In this document: in pieces, positions 5,699 to 12,086 of the stretch | Numbering within the stretch: position 1 is the stretch's first letter | Layout of the letters: the number at the start of each line of letters is the position of its first letter | Origin: Spirochaetota bacterium | Lineage (GTDB): Bacteria; Spirochaetota; Spirochaetia; Treponematales; UBA12059 | Direction of reading: 5' to 3' | NCBI GenBank assembly: GCA_022709445.1 | Contig: JAKLIU010000017.1 | Coordinates: 1 to 15,745, forward strand | DNA length: 15,745 nucleotides | Program-made: the position numbers and the translations under genes | The notes under the pieces: generated by a model | The model's database searches: none | The model's input: only the letters and a program-made list of their open reading frames with translations | Told to the model about the DNA's origin: nothing

Positions 5699-7333
5699 TC
5701 AGATCTCGGTCAGCACGTGCCCGTGGTAGTACTCGTCGCGGAGGGAGCGGACCTGCTCGTCCTTGAGGTACTCGTCGAAGCGCATCATGCGGTCTATCAC
5801 GCCGCCGGGGCAGAACTCGATGATCCGGTTGGCGATGGAGTTGACGAACTCGTGGTCGTGGCTGGTGAACAGGACGACGCCGGGGAACTCCATGAGCCCG
5901 TTGTTCAGCGCGGTGATGGCCTCCAGGTCCAGGTGGTTGGTCGGCTCGTCCAGGATCAGGCAGTTGGCCTCCTGGAGCATCATGCGGGACAGGAGGCAGC
6001 GGACCTTCTCCCCGCCGGAGAGCACCCTGACGGGCTTGAGGGCCTCGTCGCCGGAGAAGAGCATGCGGCCAAGGAAGGAGCGGATGTAGGTCTCGTCGTC
6101 GCTGTCGGTCCAGCGCTTGAGCCAGTCCACGATCGAGTCGCCGGAGTCGAAGAGCTCGGCGTTCTCCTTGGGGAAGTAGGAGCTGGACATGGTCTGGCCC
6201 CAGTAGAACTCGCCCTGGTAGTCCTTGTCCTCCCCGGCCATGATGCGGAAGAACGCGGTCTTGGCCAGGTGCTCGCGCCCCACGAAGGCGATCTTGTCCT
6301 CGCGGTTGATCATGAGGTCCAGGTCCCTGAACAGGGGCTTGCCGTCCAGGGACTTGGACAGGTTCTGCACCCGCAGGACGTTGTTGCCCGGGTCGCGCTC
6401 GGGCTTGAAGCCCACCCAGGGGAAGCGCCGGCTGGTGGGCTGCAGGTCCTCCACCTCGAGCTTCTCCAGCACCTTCTTTCGGCTGGTGGCCTGGCGGCTC
6501 TTGGCGGCGTTGGACGCGAAGCGCTGGATGAACTCCTTGAGGTCCTTCACCTTCTCGTCGCGGCGCTTCTTCTCGTCCTTGACCTGCTGCTGGAGCATGC
6601 GGCTGACCTTGTACCAGAAGTCGTAGTTGCCCGGGTACATGCGTATGTGGCCGAAGTCTATGTCGCAGATGTGGGTGCAGACCGCGTTGAGGAAGTGGCG
6701 GTCGTGGGACACCACGATGACCACGTTGGGGAAGTCCATGAGGAAGTCTTCCAGCCAGGCGATGCTGTCCAGGTCCAGGCCGTTGGTGGGCTCGTCCAGG
6801 AGGAGGATGTCCGGGTTGCCGAAGAGGGCCTGGGCCAGGAGGGTGCGCACCTTGAGGCTCTCGGGCACCTCGCGCATGAGACGCTCGTGCTCGGTCTCCG
6901 GGATGCCCAGGCCGGACATCAGTATGGAGGCCTGGGCCTCGGCCTCCCAGCCGCCCAGCTCGGCGAACTCCGCCTCCAGGTCGGCGGCCCTGAGGCCGTC
7001 CGCCTCGGTGAAGTCTTCCTTGGCGTAGATGGCCTCGCGGTCCCTCATGGTCCGGTGGAGCCTGGGGTAGCCCCGGATCACCACGTCGACCAGGCGCTCC
7101 TCCTCGAACTCGAAGTGGTCCTGCCTGAGGACGGCCATGCGCAGCTGGGGCGGGTAGCTGATCTCGCCCTTGTCCGGCTCCAGTTCGCCCGCCAGCACCT
7201 TGAGGAAGGTGGACTTCCCGGCCCCGTTGGCGCCGATGATGCCGTAGCAGTTGCCCGGGGTGAACTTGAGGCCCACGTCCTTGAAGAGTATGCGTTCGCC
7301 GAAGCCGAACTTGAGGTCTATGACGTTAATCAC
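5699..7333 (-). CDS. ybiT: ABC-F family ATPase, YbiT-like translation factor
   Basis: This 544-residue soluble protein has two ABC nucleotide-binding domains and no membrane segment, the layout of ABC-F proteins that act on the ribosome. NBD1 has Walker A GANGAGKST (34-42), Walker B ILLLDEPTNGLD (176-187) and switch SHDRHF. The linker at about 245-300 is basic and ends in KSRQATSR, the inter-domain signature typical of YbiT/EttA relatives. NBD2 has LSGGEKVR (438-445), LILDEPTNHLD (459-469) and SHDHEF. Length and the order of blocks match YbiT (about 530 residues). Two motifs are degenerate: signature 1 reads VPESLKVR and Walker A 2 reads GREHLAKT. Start is GTG 7331-7333 with AAGGA seven bases upstream. 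It appears to be monocistronic with its own promoter. The exact role (translation regulation versus antibiotic protection) cannot be read from sequence. Confidence 0.92.
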   Translation of the reverse strand: MINVIDLKFGFGERILFKDVGLKFTPGNCYGIIGANGAGKSTFLKVLAGELEPDKGEISYPPQLRMAVLRQDHFEFEEERLVDVVIRGYPRLHRTMRDREAIYAKEDFTEADGLRAADLEAEFAELGGWEAEAQASILMSGLGIPETEHERLMREVPESLKVRTLLAQALFGNPDILLLDEPTNGLDLDSIAWLEDFLMDFPNVVIVVSHDRHFLNAVCTHICDIDFGHIRMYPGNYDFWYKVSRMLQQQVKDEKKRRDEKVKDLKEFIQRFASNAAKSRQATSRKKVLEKLEVEDLQPTSRRFPWVGFKPERDPGNNVLRVQNLSKSLDGKPLFRDLDLMINREDKIAFVGREHLAKTAFFRIMAGEDKDYQGEFYWGQTMSSSYFPKENAELFDSGDSIVDWLKRWTDSDDETYIRSFLGRMLFSGDEALKPVRVLSGGEKVRCLLSRMMLQEANCLILDEPTNHLDLEAITALNNGLMEFPGVVLFTSHDHEFVNSIANRIIEFCPGGVIDRMMRFDEYLKDEQVRSLRDEYYHGHVLTEI

Positions 7334-7376
7334 GGCAGGATCCTTGCATCGTGTCGAAGTGTGTCTATCGATGCGG

Positions 7377-7405
7377 ATAATGACGGTAAAACGTCAAAAA
7401 TGCAA
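7377..7405 (-). promoter_or_regulatory. Candidate promoter of the ABC-F gene with inverted repeat in the spacer
   Basis: On the minus strand TTGCAT (7400-7405) and CATTAT (7377-7382) are 17 bases apart. A perfect inverted repeat TGACG-N6-CGTCA (7381-7396) fills most of the spacer and touches the -10 box. The region is clearly richer in A and T than its surroundings. The predicted leader is about 35-40 bases. A repressor site in the spacer is a possibility. Confidence 0.45.
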
Positions 7406-7412
7406 GCCTATG

Positions 7413-8477
7413 TCAGGAACCCAGCCTCTGCAGCATGGCCTGCTTGATGTCCGTGCCCGCCTCGCGCTCCAGCTCCAGGAGGCTGGATATGAAGCGGGGC
7501 AGCTCGCCGCCGGCCGCCTCGTCGTACCAGCGGCGGTAGAGCGACAGGTCTTCCTCATAGAGCCGGTAGAGGTCCAGGTAGGCGTTGTTGATCGACCCCA
7601 TGTCGAAGCTCCGGTAGCCTTCCCCGCTGAACAGGCGCGGCGCGGCTTCCCGGTAGGCCGCGGCGCGCTCCGCTATGATCGACGCCTTGCGTTCCAGCTT
7701 GTCTTCGGGAGTCATGGCGGCGTCCCGGTAGGCGGCGTCCAGGAGCCGGGCCGTCTCCGCGAGCCAGGCTGTGAAGGCCTCCCCGTCGGCGCGGCGGGCC
7801 CGCCTGGCGGCAAGTTCGGGTGAATCGGGACCGTAGCGCATGGCCAGCCAGGCCTCGGCGGCCACGCGCCCGGTGAAGGTGGCGAACTCCTCGTTGAACT
7901 GGCCGGCTCCCTTGATGAAGAGGGTGGCGTGGGCCGATTCGTGGAGTATCAGCTCGGCGAGCGCGTCCGGGGGATACGCCGTCATGAACGAGTAGAGCGG
8001 GTCCCTGAAGAAGCCCAGGGAGCTGAAGGCATCCACCTTGCGTATGATGACGTCCAGTCCGGCGGCCTTGAGCCGGGCGACCTCCTCCTCCGCGTCCTCG
8101 CGCCGGTAGAAGCCCTTGTAGGGCAGCTCGCCCAGGAAGGGATAGCGCCAGTGGTACCGCGTGAAGGAGTCGGCGGCGCAGGCGGACACCACATCGGCCA
8201 CGTAGTCCCGGTCCAGGGCCACGTAGCCGGTGTAGTTGCGGGTGGGCTTGAGGCCGGCCTGCTCCGTGGCGAAGGCGCGGACATCCTCCACGAGCGACAG
8301 GAAGCGCCTGAGTTCCTCCGGGGAACCGGGGTCCGCCTCCAGCCGGGAGACGGGCACGGCGCGCGCGCGTTCCGACAGGAAGTGCCCTGCCTGGCGGACG
8401 TACCAGCAGGACGACGACAGGAGTGACGCTGACAGGCAGGCCATGGCAAGGAGCCCCCTCGATAGCCGGTGCTTCAT
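7413..8477 (-). CDS. Predicted aminopeptidase, zinc-type lipoprotein (PF10023 / COG4324 family)
   Basis: This 354-residue protein matches the predicted-aminopeptidase family of HExxH proteins: LILHESAHATLFIKGAGQFNEEFATFTG places the zinc site at H179, E180, H183 with E196 or E197 of NEEFATF as likely third ligand. The N-terminus is a lipoprotein signal ending LLSSSC, giving lipidated Cys24, so it should sit on a membrane facing the periplasm or outside. Family-typical blocks RNYTGYVALDRDYVADVVSA and WRYPFLGELPYKGFY are also present. The start is ATG 8475-8477. No Shine-Dalgarno is visible, and the -10 box lies six bases upstream, so the mRNA is probably leaderless. The gene is transcribed in the same direction as the ABC-F gene but the latter has its own promoter. 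The peptidase activity is inferred from the motif, and the natural substrate is unknown. Confidence 0.88.
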   Translation of the reverse strand: MKHRLSRGLLAMACLSASLLSSSCWYVRQAGHFLSERARAVPVSRLEADPGSPEELRRFLSLVEDVRAFATEQAGLKPTRNYTGYVALDRDYVADVVSACAADSFTRYHWRYPFLGELPYKGFYRREDAEEEVARLKAAGLDVIIRKVDAFSSLGFFRDPLYSFMTAYPPDALAELILHESAHATLFIKGAGQFNEEFATFTGRVAAEAWLAMRYGPDSPELAARRARRADGEAFTAWLAETARLLDAAYRDAAMTPEDKLERKASIIAERAAAYREAAPRLFSGEGYRSFDMGSINNAYLDLYRLYEEDLSLYRRWYDEAAGGELPRFISSLLELEREAGTDIKQAMLQRLGS

Positions 8478-8483
8478 GGGTAC

Positions 8484-8492
8484 AGTATAGCA
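8484..8492 (-). promoter_or_regulatory. Extended -10 promoter of the aminopeptidase gene (leaderless)
   Basis: On the minus strand the sequence TGCTATACT is an extended -10 element (TG-N-TATACT, five of six to TATAAT). It ends six bases before ATG 8477, so transcription would start at or next to the start codon. No good -35 is visible, as expected for an extended -10 promoter. Confidence 0.55.
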
Positions 8493-8512
8493 TGCGACGC
8501 GCCCGGCGGCGC

Positions 8513-8542
8513 TTGCCGCCTTCCTGCCCGGGCGGCTACACT
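8513..8542 (+). promoter_or_regulatory. Candidate promoter of the EamA-amidohydrolase pair (leaderless)
   Basis: TTGCCG (8513-8518) and TACACT (8537-8542) are separated by 18 bases. The -10 ends exactly six bases before ATG 8549, mirroring the arrangement at the divergent aminopeptidase gene. No Shine-Dalgarno is visible in the six bases between. Confidence 0.45.
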
Positions 8543-8548
8543 CGGCAC

Positions 8549-9454
8549 ATGACCACCACCAGCCAGGGGCGCTCCTACGCCCATGCCGGCCGCTACGAGT
8601 CCCTCCTCTTCATCACCGCGGCCATCTGGGGCTCCGGCTTCGTGGCGCAGCGCCTGGGACTGCAGAGCCTGGGGCCGTTCACCTTCAACGCCCTGCGCTT
8701 CGCCATAGGCTCCCTGGCCCTGGTGCCGCTTGCCCTGGCCCGCAGGGCATCCTTCAGGCCGGTCCTGGTGCCGGGCCTGATAGCGGGGAGCGTGCTGCTG
8801 GTCGCCTCTGGGCTCCAGCAGGCGGGCATGCAGTTCACCACCGCGGGCAAGGGAGGGTTCATCACGGGCCTGTACGTGGTGCTGGTGCCCATCGGCGCGG
8901 CCTTCCTGGGCAGGCGCGTCGACCTGAAGACCTGGGCGGGCGTGGCCCTGGCGGTGCTGGGAATGTTCTTCATATCCGTGGACGGAGAAGGCCTGGGCCT
9001 GGGCAGGGGGGAACTCCTGGTGCTGGCCAGCGCCTTTTTCTGGGCCGCCCACATCCTGGTGCTCGACCGGTTCTCTCCCCGGGTGGATCCCATAGCGCTG
9101 GCCATAGTCCAGTTCGCAGTCTGCGCGGTCCTGAGCGTGCCCGTCGCGGCGCTCACCGAGTCCCTGGGACCGGGGGACATCGCAGCCTCGCTGTGGCCGG
9201 TGCTCTACAGCGGGCTCCTGACCATAGGCGTGGGCTTCACCCTGCAGGCGGTCGCCCAGGTCAAGGCCCACCCGGCCCGGGCGTCCATCATCATGTCCCT
9301 GGAAGCGGCCTTCGCCGTGCTTTCCGGATGGCTCATCCTGGGCGAACTCATGGACGCCCGCCAGCTGGCCGGCTGCGCGATCATGCTCGCGGGCATGATA
9401 CTGGCCCAGCTGCCCGGCCGGTCCCCGGCATCCGGCTCGGGAGGGACGCCGTGA
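8549..9454 (+). CDS. DMT-superfamily permease with two EamA domains
   Basis: This 301-residue integral membrane protein has about ten hydrophobic segments arranged as two EamA repeats. Repeat 1 (about 17-143) opens with LLFITAAIWGSGFVAQRLGL and the FNALRFAIG helix. Repeat 2 (about 155-290) ends with the family-typical SLEAAFAVLSGWLILGE and MLAGMILAQ. Members export or import small metabolites, often amino acids or nucleotide-related compounds, across the inner membrane; the substrate cannot be read from sequence. The open frame extends upstream to 8423, but that part lies inside the divergent aminopeptidase gene and lacks membrane character, so ATG 8549 is preferred. The stop overlaps the GTG of the amidohydrolase gene (GTGA at 9451-9454), so the two are co-translated and may act on one compound. 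Confidence 0.9.
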   Translation: MTTTSQGRSYAHAGRYESLLFITAAIWGSGFVAQRLGLQSLGPFTFNALRFAIGSLALVPLALARRASFRPVLVPGLIAGSVLLVASGLQQAGMQFTTAGKGGFITGLYVVLVPIGAAFLGRRVDLKTWAGVALAVLGMFFISVDGEGLGLGRGELLVLASAFFWAAHILVLDRFSPRVDPIALAIVQFAVCAVLSVPVAALTESLGPGDIAASLWPVLYSGLLTIGVGFTLQAVAQVKAHPARASIIMSLEAAFAVLSGWLILGELMDARQLAGCAIMLAGMILAQLPGRSPASGSGGTP

Positions 9455-10659
9455 TCCGGCGCGAGCGCATCCCCCTCCTGCACGACCGGCACAGCCACAC
9501 GGGCCTGTACGCGGCGATGGGCGCCTGCCCGGACCTGTCCCGTTTGGGGCGGGACGACGCGCTGGCCCTCCTGCGCTCGCTGCCGCCGGACCGGCTGAGC
9601 GTGGTCCGGGGCTGGCGCACCAACGAGCTGGACCTGGACGGGGCGATCCTGTCGACGCTGCCGCCGGTCCTGGTGGCCAACTTCAGCCTGCACGGCTACG
9701 CGATCAGCGGGGCCGGATTGCCCTTCGTGGAGGCGGCCGCGCCCGAACTGGCGGCGCACCGGGACGACAGCGCCTGGCGAGAGGCCAACGTGCCCCGCAT
9801 TTTCCGCGCCTACTGCGAACTTGCCGGGCTGGACGAGGCGGCCCTGGCAGCCCATTTCGACGACTTGGAGCGATGCGGCGTCGGATCGGCGGAGGACATG
9901 GCTGTCTCGTCGCCTGATACCCTGGCGGTCATGAGGCGCTCGCGCTTCGCGGACCGGATCGTGTACTGGGCGGCCTACGGGCTCTATCCGGAGCTTTCCG
10001 CCGGGGAGCGGGCCGCGTGCAGCGGGGTGAAGCTCTTCCTGGACGGCTCGCTGGGCGCGAGGACGGCCGCGATCCGGGGATCCTGGATCGGCGGCGGCGC
10101 GAGCACCCTGTGCATGACGGACGGGGAACTGGACGCCGCCCTGTGGACCATCGCAGGATGGAAGACCGGGGTATCCATACACGCGATCGGCGGCCTGGCC
10201 ATGGATCAGGCCCTGTCGGCCCTGGAACGGGTCGTCGCGGGAGGCGGAAGCTTCCCGGTGGTGCGGCTCGAGCACCTGCAGTTCATCGACATGGCCCAGG
10301 CGTCCCGCGCGCGCGATCTGGGCGCGGTCCTGTCCATGCAGCCCAACTTCTCCAGCGACACGGTCGATTACGCCGACCGGCTGCCGGCCTCGATGCTCGC
10401 GGCCAACAATCCCTTCCGCATGCTCATCGACCGCGCCGGCTTCACGCCGGGCCGCGATCTGGTGTTCGGCTCGGACGGCATGCCCCACGGCATCGAGTAC
10501 GCGGCGCGGGTGTCGCTCTTCCCCGCCAGTCCGGGGCAGGCCCTGTCGCTGGAAGAGCTGGTGGCCGGCTACGGACCGGCGCTCGGCGGGGCGCCGGGCT
10601 GGTCGACACTGGAGATGGACGACGAGCGCCTCAGCGTTCGCCGAATACCAGGGCAGTGA
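9451..10659 (+). CDS. Amidohydrolase, YtcJ-like (Amidohydro_3), barrel only
   Basis: This 402-residue protein carries the metal-site set of the YtcJ branch of the amidohydrolase superfamily: HDRHSHT (H14, H16), GVKLFLDGSLGARTA with the carbamylatable Lys194, H244 in SIHAIGG, H275 in RLEHLQ, SMQPNF, and D342 in FGSDGMPHG. Such enzymes hydrolyse amide or related C-N bonds; the substrate is unknown. The start is GTG 9451, overlapping the EamA stop, with GGAGGG eight bases upstream. It begins only 13 residues before the first metal His and ends without the usual C-terminal GxLxxGKxADLVVLD block, so the beta-sandwich formed by both ends in typical 500-plus-residue members is missing. A tail-to-tail overlap of 29 bases with amrA follows. 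Confidence 0.87.
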   Translation: MIRRERIPLLHDRHSHTGLYAAMGACPDLSRLGRDDALALLRSLPPDRLSVVRGWRTNELDLDGAILSTLPPVLVANFSLHGYAISGAGLPFVEAAAPELAAHRDDSAWREANVPRIFRAYCELAGLDEAALAAHFDDLERCGVGSAEDMAVSSPDTLAVMRRSRFADRIVYWAAYGLYPELSAGERAACSGVKLFLDGSLGARTAAIRGSWIGGGASTLCMTDGELDAALWTIAGWKTGVSIHAIGGLAMDQALSALERVVAGGGSFPVVRLEHLQFIDMAQASRARDLGAVLSMQPNFSSDTVDYADRLPASMLAANNPFRMLIDRAGFTPGRDLVFGSDGMPHGIEYAARVSLFPASPGQALSLEELVAGYGPALGGAPGWSTLEMDDERLSVRRIPGQ

Positions 10660-11164
10660 AGCGCGAGAGTTCGGCTCCAGGGGCCTTCCAGGAGCCGGGA
10701 GGCAGTCCCGCCTTGCCGCAGAGCTCCGTAAGGAGGCGCTCGCGGTCCCAGCCCTGCTCGGTGGCCACCTGGGGCAGGAACACGCCCGTCCGGTGACCGA
10801 GGGACAGGAGGACGCCGTGCACGCCGGGGAGTATGTCCCCCGGCCCGCAGCGCTCCATGGGGGACAGCACGGAGATCTCCAGTTCCAGCTCCGGGAATTC
10901 CTGCGGGCTGACCGGCGGGAAGCGCGGGTCTCCGTAGGCCGCGGCCCGGGCCATGTCCGCGACCGTGGCCGCCAGGCTCTCCCCGGGCAGCATCCTGCCT
11001 ATGCAGCCCCTGAGCCGTCCGTGCCGGTGCAGGGTGACGAAGGCGCCGTGGGGACGATCCAGTTCGCCCCCGGCGGGCAGTTTGGCCGGTATCCCGTTCT
11101 CGATCGCCTCACGGGCAAGCGACAGGAGCGCTTCCCGCTCGTCCGTCCCCAGCGTGAACTCCAT
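10631..11164 (-). CDS. amrA: AmmeMemoRadiSam system protein A (AMMECR1 family)
   Basis: This 177-residue protein contains the hallmark LRGCIG (51-56) of the AMMECR1 domain, followed by the usual MARAAAYGDPRFPPVSPQEF and LELEISVLSPME blocks and FLPQVATEQGWDRERLLTELCGKAG, covering the whole domain. It is the A component of the AMMECR1-MEMO-radical SAM set that recurs together in bacteria and archaea; the biochemical role is unresolved. Start is ATG 11162-11164, two bases after the amrB stop, with GGAGG seven bases upstream inside amrB. A longer open frame upstream is an artefact of the amrB region. The last 29 bases overlap the convergent amidohydrolase gene. No radical SAM partner gene is in the window. 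Confidence 0.92.
   Translation of the reverse strand: MEFTLGTDEREALLSLAREAIENGIPAKLPAGGELDRPHGAFVTLHRHGRLRGCIGRMLPGESLAATVADMARAAAYGDPRFPPVSPQEFPELELEISVLSPMERCGPGDILPGVHGVLLSLGHRTGVFLPQVATEQGWDRERLLTELCGKAGLPPGSWKAPGAELSRFTALVFGER
10672..10697 (+). terminator. Candidate hairpin after the amidohydrolase gene
   Basis: A 7-bp perfect stem CGGCTCC (10672-10678) / GGAGCCG (10691-10697) with a 12-base loop starts 12 bases after the amidohydrolase stop and lies within the amrA coding region. A smaller alternative stem CGGGA/TCCCG overlaps it (10696-10710). No T tract is present, so this is weak. Confidence 0.28.
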
Positions 11165-11166
11165 GC

Positions 11167-12018
11167 TCAAGCCTCCGTGGCCGGATACCAGGCCGCCGCC
11201 GCGTAGTGGACGATGCGCTCGGCGTTGCTCTCCCGGTTGCGGAGGGAATCCACCCGCAGGAGCAGCTCCCGGGAGGCGCCGGCCAGGCTCTTCATGGCCA
11301 GGGGCACCGCGATGGTCGCCGCCCCGCAGGCTCCCTGCTCGAACAGGCGGCAGAGCCTGGCCATCTCCCGCCAGTCTCCGCCCGACAGGCACGCGAGCAG
11401 GGCGTCGCTCTTGCGGGCTGCCTCCGCCGCGGCCAGGGAGGACGCCAGGTTGGACGAAGCCACGACCAGGGTTTCCACCGGGTCGTGGGAGAGCACCAGG
11501 TCCAGGGCCATGGCCAGACTCGCGACCACGGCCGGCTCGGCGCCCGCGACGATCAGCGGGGCCAGGCGGGCCTCGGGGAAGAGCCGCTTCATGAAGGGAA
11601 GCTGCACCTCTATCGCGTGCTCCTCCAGGTGCGGTATGTCGTCGGTCTCGAAGACGGTCCCGCAGGACTCCAGTTCCGCGCAGAACTCCCGGTCCGTTGC
11701 CAGGTCTCCCAGGGGAGTCCTGAAGACGGCCGATTCGGGGAGGTAGACCGCCGGGTCCCCGCTGCGGTGCCTGGGGGCCAGGATGACCACGCGCCCGGGT
11801 TTCCTGCCGGAGGCGGCCTTCCACGCGGCGCCCTGCACCATGCCCGAGTAGTCGAAGCCGGCGTGCGGCGAGAGTATGGCCAGCGCGTCGGTCCGCGTTC
11901 CCGGGGCCGAGCCCAGGGCACGGTCGACCGCGGAGGCCAGCTCCGTGGGATCCTCGGGGTAGAAGATCCCCGCGACTATGGATTCGCGGATCGTGCCGTT
12001 TACGCTGGCTTGGCTCAT
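11167..12018 (-). CDS. amrB: AmmeMemoRadiSam system protein B (MEMO/LigB-like fold)
   Basis: This 283-residue MEMO-family protein has the expected opening AGIFYPEDPTEL, then AILSPHAGFDYSG (H52), VILAPRHRSG (H84), the EEHAIEVQLPF block (H134) and GACGAATIAV (C231). By alignment from memory with human MEMO1 these correspond to the pocket residues His49, His81 and Cys244. The conserved SSDxxH stretch (Asp189 and His192 in MEMO1) reads SSNLAS at 188-193, so both residues are lost. The fold is related to class III extradiol dioxygenases but MEMO proteins are not established dioxygenases. It is the first gene of a two-gene unit with amrA. The start is ATG 12016-12018. A near-consensus promoter lies right upstream and there is no Shine-Dalgarno, suggesting a leaderless mRNA. 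Confidence 0.9.
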   Translation of the reverse strand: MSQASVNGTIRESIVAGIFYPEDPTELASAVDRALGSAPGTRTDALAILSPHAGFDYSGMVQGAAWKAASGRKPGRVVILAPRHRSGDPAVYLPESAVFRTPLGDLATDREFCAELESCGTVFETDDIPHLEEHAIEVQLPFMKRLFPEARLAPLIVAGAEPAVVASLAMALDLVLSHDPVETLVVASSNLASSLAAAEAARKSDALLACLSGGDWREMARLCRLFEQGACGAATIAVPLAMKSLAGASRELLLRVDSLRNRESNAERIVHYAAAAWYPATEA

Positions 12019-12028
12019 GGAGTAGAAT
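11999..12028 (+). promoter_or_regulatory. Possible promoter of the response regulator gene
   Basis: TTTACG (11999-12004) and TAGAAT (12023-12028) are 18 bases apart; TAGAAT matches five of six positions. The -10 shares two bases with the -10 of the divergent amrB promoter, so the two could not be occupied at once. The predicted leader of about 50 bases contains the inverted repeat at 12060-12074. Confidence 0.33.
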
Positions 12029-12054
12029 TATATGCGCCGCCGGGAACATGGCAA
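12027..12054 (-). promoter_or_regulatory. Near-consensus sigma-70 promoter of amrBA (leaderless)
   Basis: On the minus strand TTGCCA (12049-12054, five of six) is followed after 16 bases by a perfect TATAAT (12027-12032). Only eight bases separate the -10 from ATG 12018, so transcription should start within a base or two of the start codon. This is the best promoter in the window. Confidence 0.65.
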
Positions 12055-12059
12055 TATCC

Positions 12060-12074
12060 CGGGGCGTATCCCCG
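12060..12074. promoter_or_regulatory. Inverted repeat CGGGG-CGTAT-CCCCG in the response regulator leader
   Basis: Perfect 5-bp arms enclose a 5-base loop, three bases upstream of the GGAG ribosome site (12078-12081) and 12 bases before ATG 12087. It could be an operator, possibly autoregulatory, or a small mRNA hairpin. Confidence 0.35.
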
Positions 12075-12086
12075 ATCGGAGCCCCC

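Noticed and set aside
5717..7447. 576-codon plus-strand open frame opposite the ABC-F gene
   Set aside because: Its composition (runs of Val, Leu, Glu, His, Gly) is that of a mirror frame, while the minus strand encodes a clear ABC-F protein with all expected blocks.
8423..8548. N-terminal extension of the EamA permease
   Set aside because: The extra 42 residues are not hydrophobic, overlap the divergent aminopeptidase gene and would place the promoter inside the coding region.
12048..12086. Upstream ATG start for the response regulator
   Set aside because: Receiver domains normally begin a few residues before the acidic pair, which ATG 12087 satisfies; it also has GGAG at correct spacing. 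The extension would include the palindromic leader.
8493..12086. Sigma-54 -24/-12 promoters that the NtrC-type regulator might control
   Set aside because: I scanned the intergenic gaps by eye for GG-N10-GC with TGGCAC/TTGC character and found nothing convincing.
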